From NCBI GenBank assembly GCA_934565615.1, contig CAKTIH010000123.1, positions 1-6,589 of the forward strand: a stretch of DNA of 6,589 nt, written 5' to 3'. Positions 4,663 to 6,589 of this stretch are shown in pieces. The notes under the pieces were generated by a model. That model was given only the letters and a program-made list of their open reading frames with translations, did not search any database and was not told the DNA's origin. This DNA comes from an uncultured Oscillospiraceae bacterium (GTDB lineage Bacteria > Bacillota > Clostridia > Oscillospirales > Oscillospiraceae). Made by a program: the position numbers and the translations under genes. How positions within the stretch are numbered: the first letter of the stretch is position 1; each line of letters starts with the position of its first letter.

Positions 4663-6333
4663 TCATGCGACCATTTCTATACTGTTCAAAAACTGTTCTA
4701 TGCTGATATTCAGCGTGATCTTGATCTCATAATCCCGGTACATATCCACGCGGTCAATGATACGAGAAACGATCATTTTCTTGGCTGCAATATCGGCATT
4801 GTTATACATGGCCGCCCATTCCAGCATATCGTCAAACTTCTCTGAAACGGCAAGAAGATTGTTTTCGGCATCGTGATAGTCCGCTTCGGCTTCCTTATAG
4901 GCGGTCATCAGATCGGCGTATTTGCGCTCCTGTGACTCTATGACCGGCCGGAGCATTTCGGGTGTAAAGGCGCTTTCCCCGGTCAGAGATTTGATAATCT
5001 CACCTTGTAGCCGCTGCAATTCGCTCTCTGCCTTGCTTGCTTCCTGAAAGAGCTGCTTGACATGATTCTTTCTAGAAAGAATGTCCGCCTGGCTTCTCGC
5101 CCGTATGACCTCGCCGCGGTCAGCCGCTTTTACTCTGGCAAGAATGTCACGAACAAAGGTGTCAATAACATCATCCACCTTGTTGACGGTATAGCCTGTC
5201 TGCCCGCTGCACTCACCATGCTTGCGGGTTTTTGTTTGGCAGCAGTAGCGTGTCCTTACGGTGTCTGTTCCGTCGGCTCTCGGTCGGCCTTTGCCGCTGG
5301 TTGTAATACACAGCCGCGCCCCGCAGTGACCGCAGAATATGTTTCCGGCCAACAAGGAATTTCCCCGCGTATTCAGCGGTGCGGATCGGGTGCTCTGGTA
5401 TTGTCGTGACCGGGTTTGAAGCATAGACTGCACCTCATTAAAGGTCTTATCGTCTATGATCCGAAGCTGCTCCAGCATGGGTGATTGGGATTCCCCACAG
5501 CGCAGGATGCCAATGTATATGACATTTCGCAAGATAGACTGGATCGTGGCAGGATGCCAGTTTTCGCCGGATCGGTTTCTGTAGCCCAGCTCATGGAGCC
5601 TGTTTGCAATCCGCTGTGCTCCGTAGCCATAGACATAGGCAAGATGGAACATAGTACGGACAACAGCGGCTTCATCTTCGCGGATAGCAAGGTCGTGTAC
5701 CTCCTGCTTTCGCTTGTTCATGCGTCCGGACTTTACCAGCTCATACCCATAGGGACAAATACGCCCGGTAAAATAGCCCTGCTCATTGAGAATATGCAGA
5801 CTGTTGGCGGTGCGGATTGAGGTCTTTTGGCTCTCACCGTCTGCCTGCCAAAAGCGGATATAGTTCATCAGTCTGTCCGTATGGGATTCGATCCGCTGCT
5901 CTCCTTCTTCGGTAGCCCAAACACGGATTCCATGACTGATAAGCCATTCCACAACAAAGGGAGTCTCGTCAGCAATGCGGCCTATGCGGTCAAACATGAA
6001 TACAAGAAGAATATCAAATTTCTGCTTTAGCGCGTAGTCCTTGATCATCTGCACTTTATCCCGGTTTTCCGCTCTGACCTTATGGCCGGAGATTCCTTCC
6101 TCCTGCAACTCGCAGACAATCGTCCAGCCGTTCTGCTCGGCAAACGCACGGCAGCGGAGGCGCTGCATGGGAATGTCGGCTTCATCGTTGGCATCATGGT
6201 AGAGCTGTTTAGTGGAGGAAACGCGATAAAGGCAAAGCACCCGTGTACCCGGTTCTATGTAAAGAGGAAGATTGAGGCGACAGCCTGTTTCTTTATCAAA
6301 GCTATAATTTGCGTCAGTGCTTGTTAGATTCAT
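4663..6333 (-). CDS. Large serine recombinase (integrase of an integrative element)
   Basis: A complete 556-residue enzyme that would cut and rejoin att sites through a phosphoserine link. The resolvase catalytic domain spans about 31-175: YRVSS gives Arg37 and nucleophile Ser39, EEGISGHKVRAENRD follows, and DRIGR (115-119) supplies Arg116/Arg119. The Recombinase domain covers about 185-300 (CPYGYELV, GAQRIANRLHELGYRNRSG). A zinc ribbon has Cys334, Cys337, Cys364/365 and Cys375, and a coiled coil runs about 415-500. The ending EQFLNSIEMVA and the motif FWQADGESQKTSIRT match recombinases I recall from Firmicutes ICEs and transposons. AAAGGATGG (6341-6349) precedes the ATG. The 30 residues before the catalytic domain are longer than usual. 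The gene faces the tRNA remnant with its 3' end, as TndX/TnpX-type genes lie near element ends. It could instead be the phage's own integrase. Confidence 0.93.
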   Translation of the reverse strand: MNLTSTDANYSFDKETGCRLNLPLYIEPGTRVLCLYRVSSTKQLYHDANDEADIPMQRLRCRAFAEQNGWTIVCELQEEGISGHKVRAENRDKVQMIKDYALKQKFDILLVFMFDRIGRIADETPFVVEWLISHGIRVWATEEGEQRIESHTDRLMNYIRFWQADGESQKTSIRTANSLHILNEQGYFTGRICPYGYELVKSGRMNKRKQEVHDLAIREDEAAVVRTMFHLAYVYGYGAQRIANRLHELGYRNRSGENWHPATIQSILRNVIYIGILRCGESQSPMLEQLRIIDDKTFNEVQSMLQTRSRQYQSTRSAPLNTRGNSLLAGNIFCGHCGARLCITTSGKGRPRADGTDTVRTRYCCQTKTRKHGECSGQTGYTVNKVDDVIDTFVRDILARVKAADRGEVIRARSQADILSRKNHVKQLFQEASKAESELQRLQGEIIKSLTGESAFTPEMLRPVIESQERKYADLMTAYKEAEADYHDAENNLLAVSEKFDDMLEWAAMYNNADIAAKKMIVSRIIDRVDMYRDYEIKITLNISIEQFLNSIEMVA

Positions 6334-6380
6334 TTCAATACCATCCTTTCACGGAACGGCATTGGCACTTCTGCAAAATA

Positions 6381-6399
6381 TATGAAGTTTTCAAGGTAC
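6381..6399 (-). promoter_or_regulatory. rRNA-spacer-like motif in the recombinase leader
   Basis: The minus strand reads GTACCTTGAAAACTTCATA. This closely resembles the CTTGAAAACTGAATA-type element at the end of many Firmicutes 16S-23S spacers, which I also recall in leaders of integrative-element and resistance genes. It falls between the candidate promoter and the start codon. Any processing or antitermination role is inference. Confidence 0.4.
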
Positions 6400-6421
6400 A
6401 AGTCAGAACCTTTCTATTCAT

Positions 6422-6450
6422 ATTTTCTCATATATACCGGATAGTGTCAA
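6422..6450 (-). promoter_or_regulatory. Candidate sigma-70/SigA promoter for the recombinase
   Basis: On the minus strand a perfect TTGACA (6445-6450) is followed, after 17 nt, by GAAAAT (6422-6427), which matches four of six -10 positions. It lies about 90 nt before the recombinase ATG in an AT-rich stretch, downstream of the preceding gene's stop codon, so it would make a leader of roughly 80 nt. Confidence 0.6.
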
Positions 6451-6478
6451 ATTATCGGGTACTTTCCAGTCCGCTTTT

Positions 6479-6589
6479 TTAGTCCATAATGCTTTGAAGC
6501 AGTATTCCTTTTACGCTTTCACAGATGTCCGGGTTATTCTTCTCACGGCAAACTGCGGTAATATGATAACCGTTGATTCTGGCCTGTAC
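6479..6589 (-). CDS. C-terminal end of a small element protein, TnpW-like (partial)
   Basis: A minus-strand frame enters from the right edge and ends at TAA (6479-6481). It encodes 36 residues: ARINGYHITAV, then CREKNNPDICESVKGILLQS and IMD. The pattern INGYxI followed by NP, then a V-K-x-I-L-L helix near the C-terminus, resembles the small TnpW-type proteins annotated in Clostridia transposons and ICEs. That is a recollection and not a search result. It lies upstream of the recombinase in the same direction, about 145 nt away with a separate promoter between them. The start is outside the window. Confidence 0.5.
   Translation of the reverse strand, partial: VQARINGYHITAVCREKNNPDICESVKGILLQSIMD

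Noticed and set aside
5062..6327. Several plus-strand ORFs inside the recombinase region
   Set aside because: All are antisense shadows of the recombinase coding sequence, without ribosome sites or recognisable domains.

Overview
The window looks like the end of a temperate phage (prophage) from a gut-type Clostridia/Firmicutes host, joined to a separate mobile element that carries a large serine recombinase. The host assignment is inference. It rests on strong AGGAGG-type ribosome sites, an NlpC/P60 plus peptidoglycan-binding endolysin, an XhlA-like protein and holin, and a recombinase of the kind I associate with Firmicutes integrative elements. No database search was possible.

Left part (1-1865, + strand): the last codons of an upstream gene, then a lysis module in the order endolysin (61-759), XhlA-like coiled-coil membrane protein (831-1106) and three-helix holin (1122-1388). 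A small helix-turn-helix regulator follows. It is split over two overlapping frames (1450-1641 and 1544-1819) that meet at a run of five G. A strong intrinsic terminator (1833-1865) closes the unit.

Middle part (1899-4443, + strand): five tightly packed genes of unknown function between two terminators. They encode a Gln/Pro-rich protein, a small Met-rich helical protein, a Gly-rich protein with a hydrophobic segment and a Cys-Cys-Cys cluster, a Cys-rich beta-type protein, and an Arg/Tyr/Asp-rich protein with a helical C-terminal domain. I recall similar proteins from gut Clostridia prophages but know no function for them. The third gene has a large inverted-repeat leader that buries its ribosome site, and a matching motif lies just after its stop codon. 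This cassette is the best candidate here for an undescribed system.

Junction (4444-4662): tandem 11-bp repeats and GAACGG repeats that look like arm sites of a tyrosine integrase, a hairpin terminator, and the 3' 57 nt (including CCA) of a tRNA-Ala(GGC) gene on the minus strand. The 5' part of that tRNA is replaced by degenerate sequence and a perfect 19-bp palindrome. I read this as an attachment site where the phage met the host tRNA gene and where a second element begins.

Right part (4663-6589, - strand): a complete 556-residue large serine recombinase with its own promoter and an rRNA-spacer-like leader motif. Beyond it lies the C-terminal end of a small upstream protein resembling transposon-encoded TnpW-type proteins. 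This side is more likely the end of an integrative/conjugative or transposon-like element than part of the phage.
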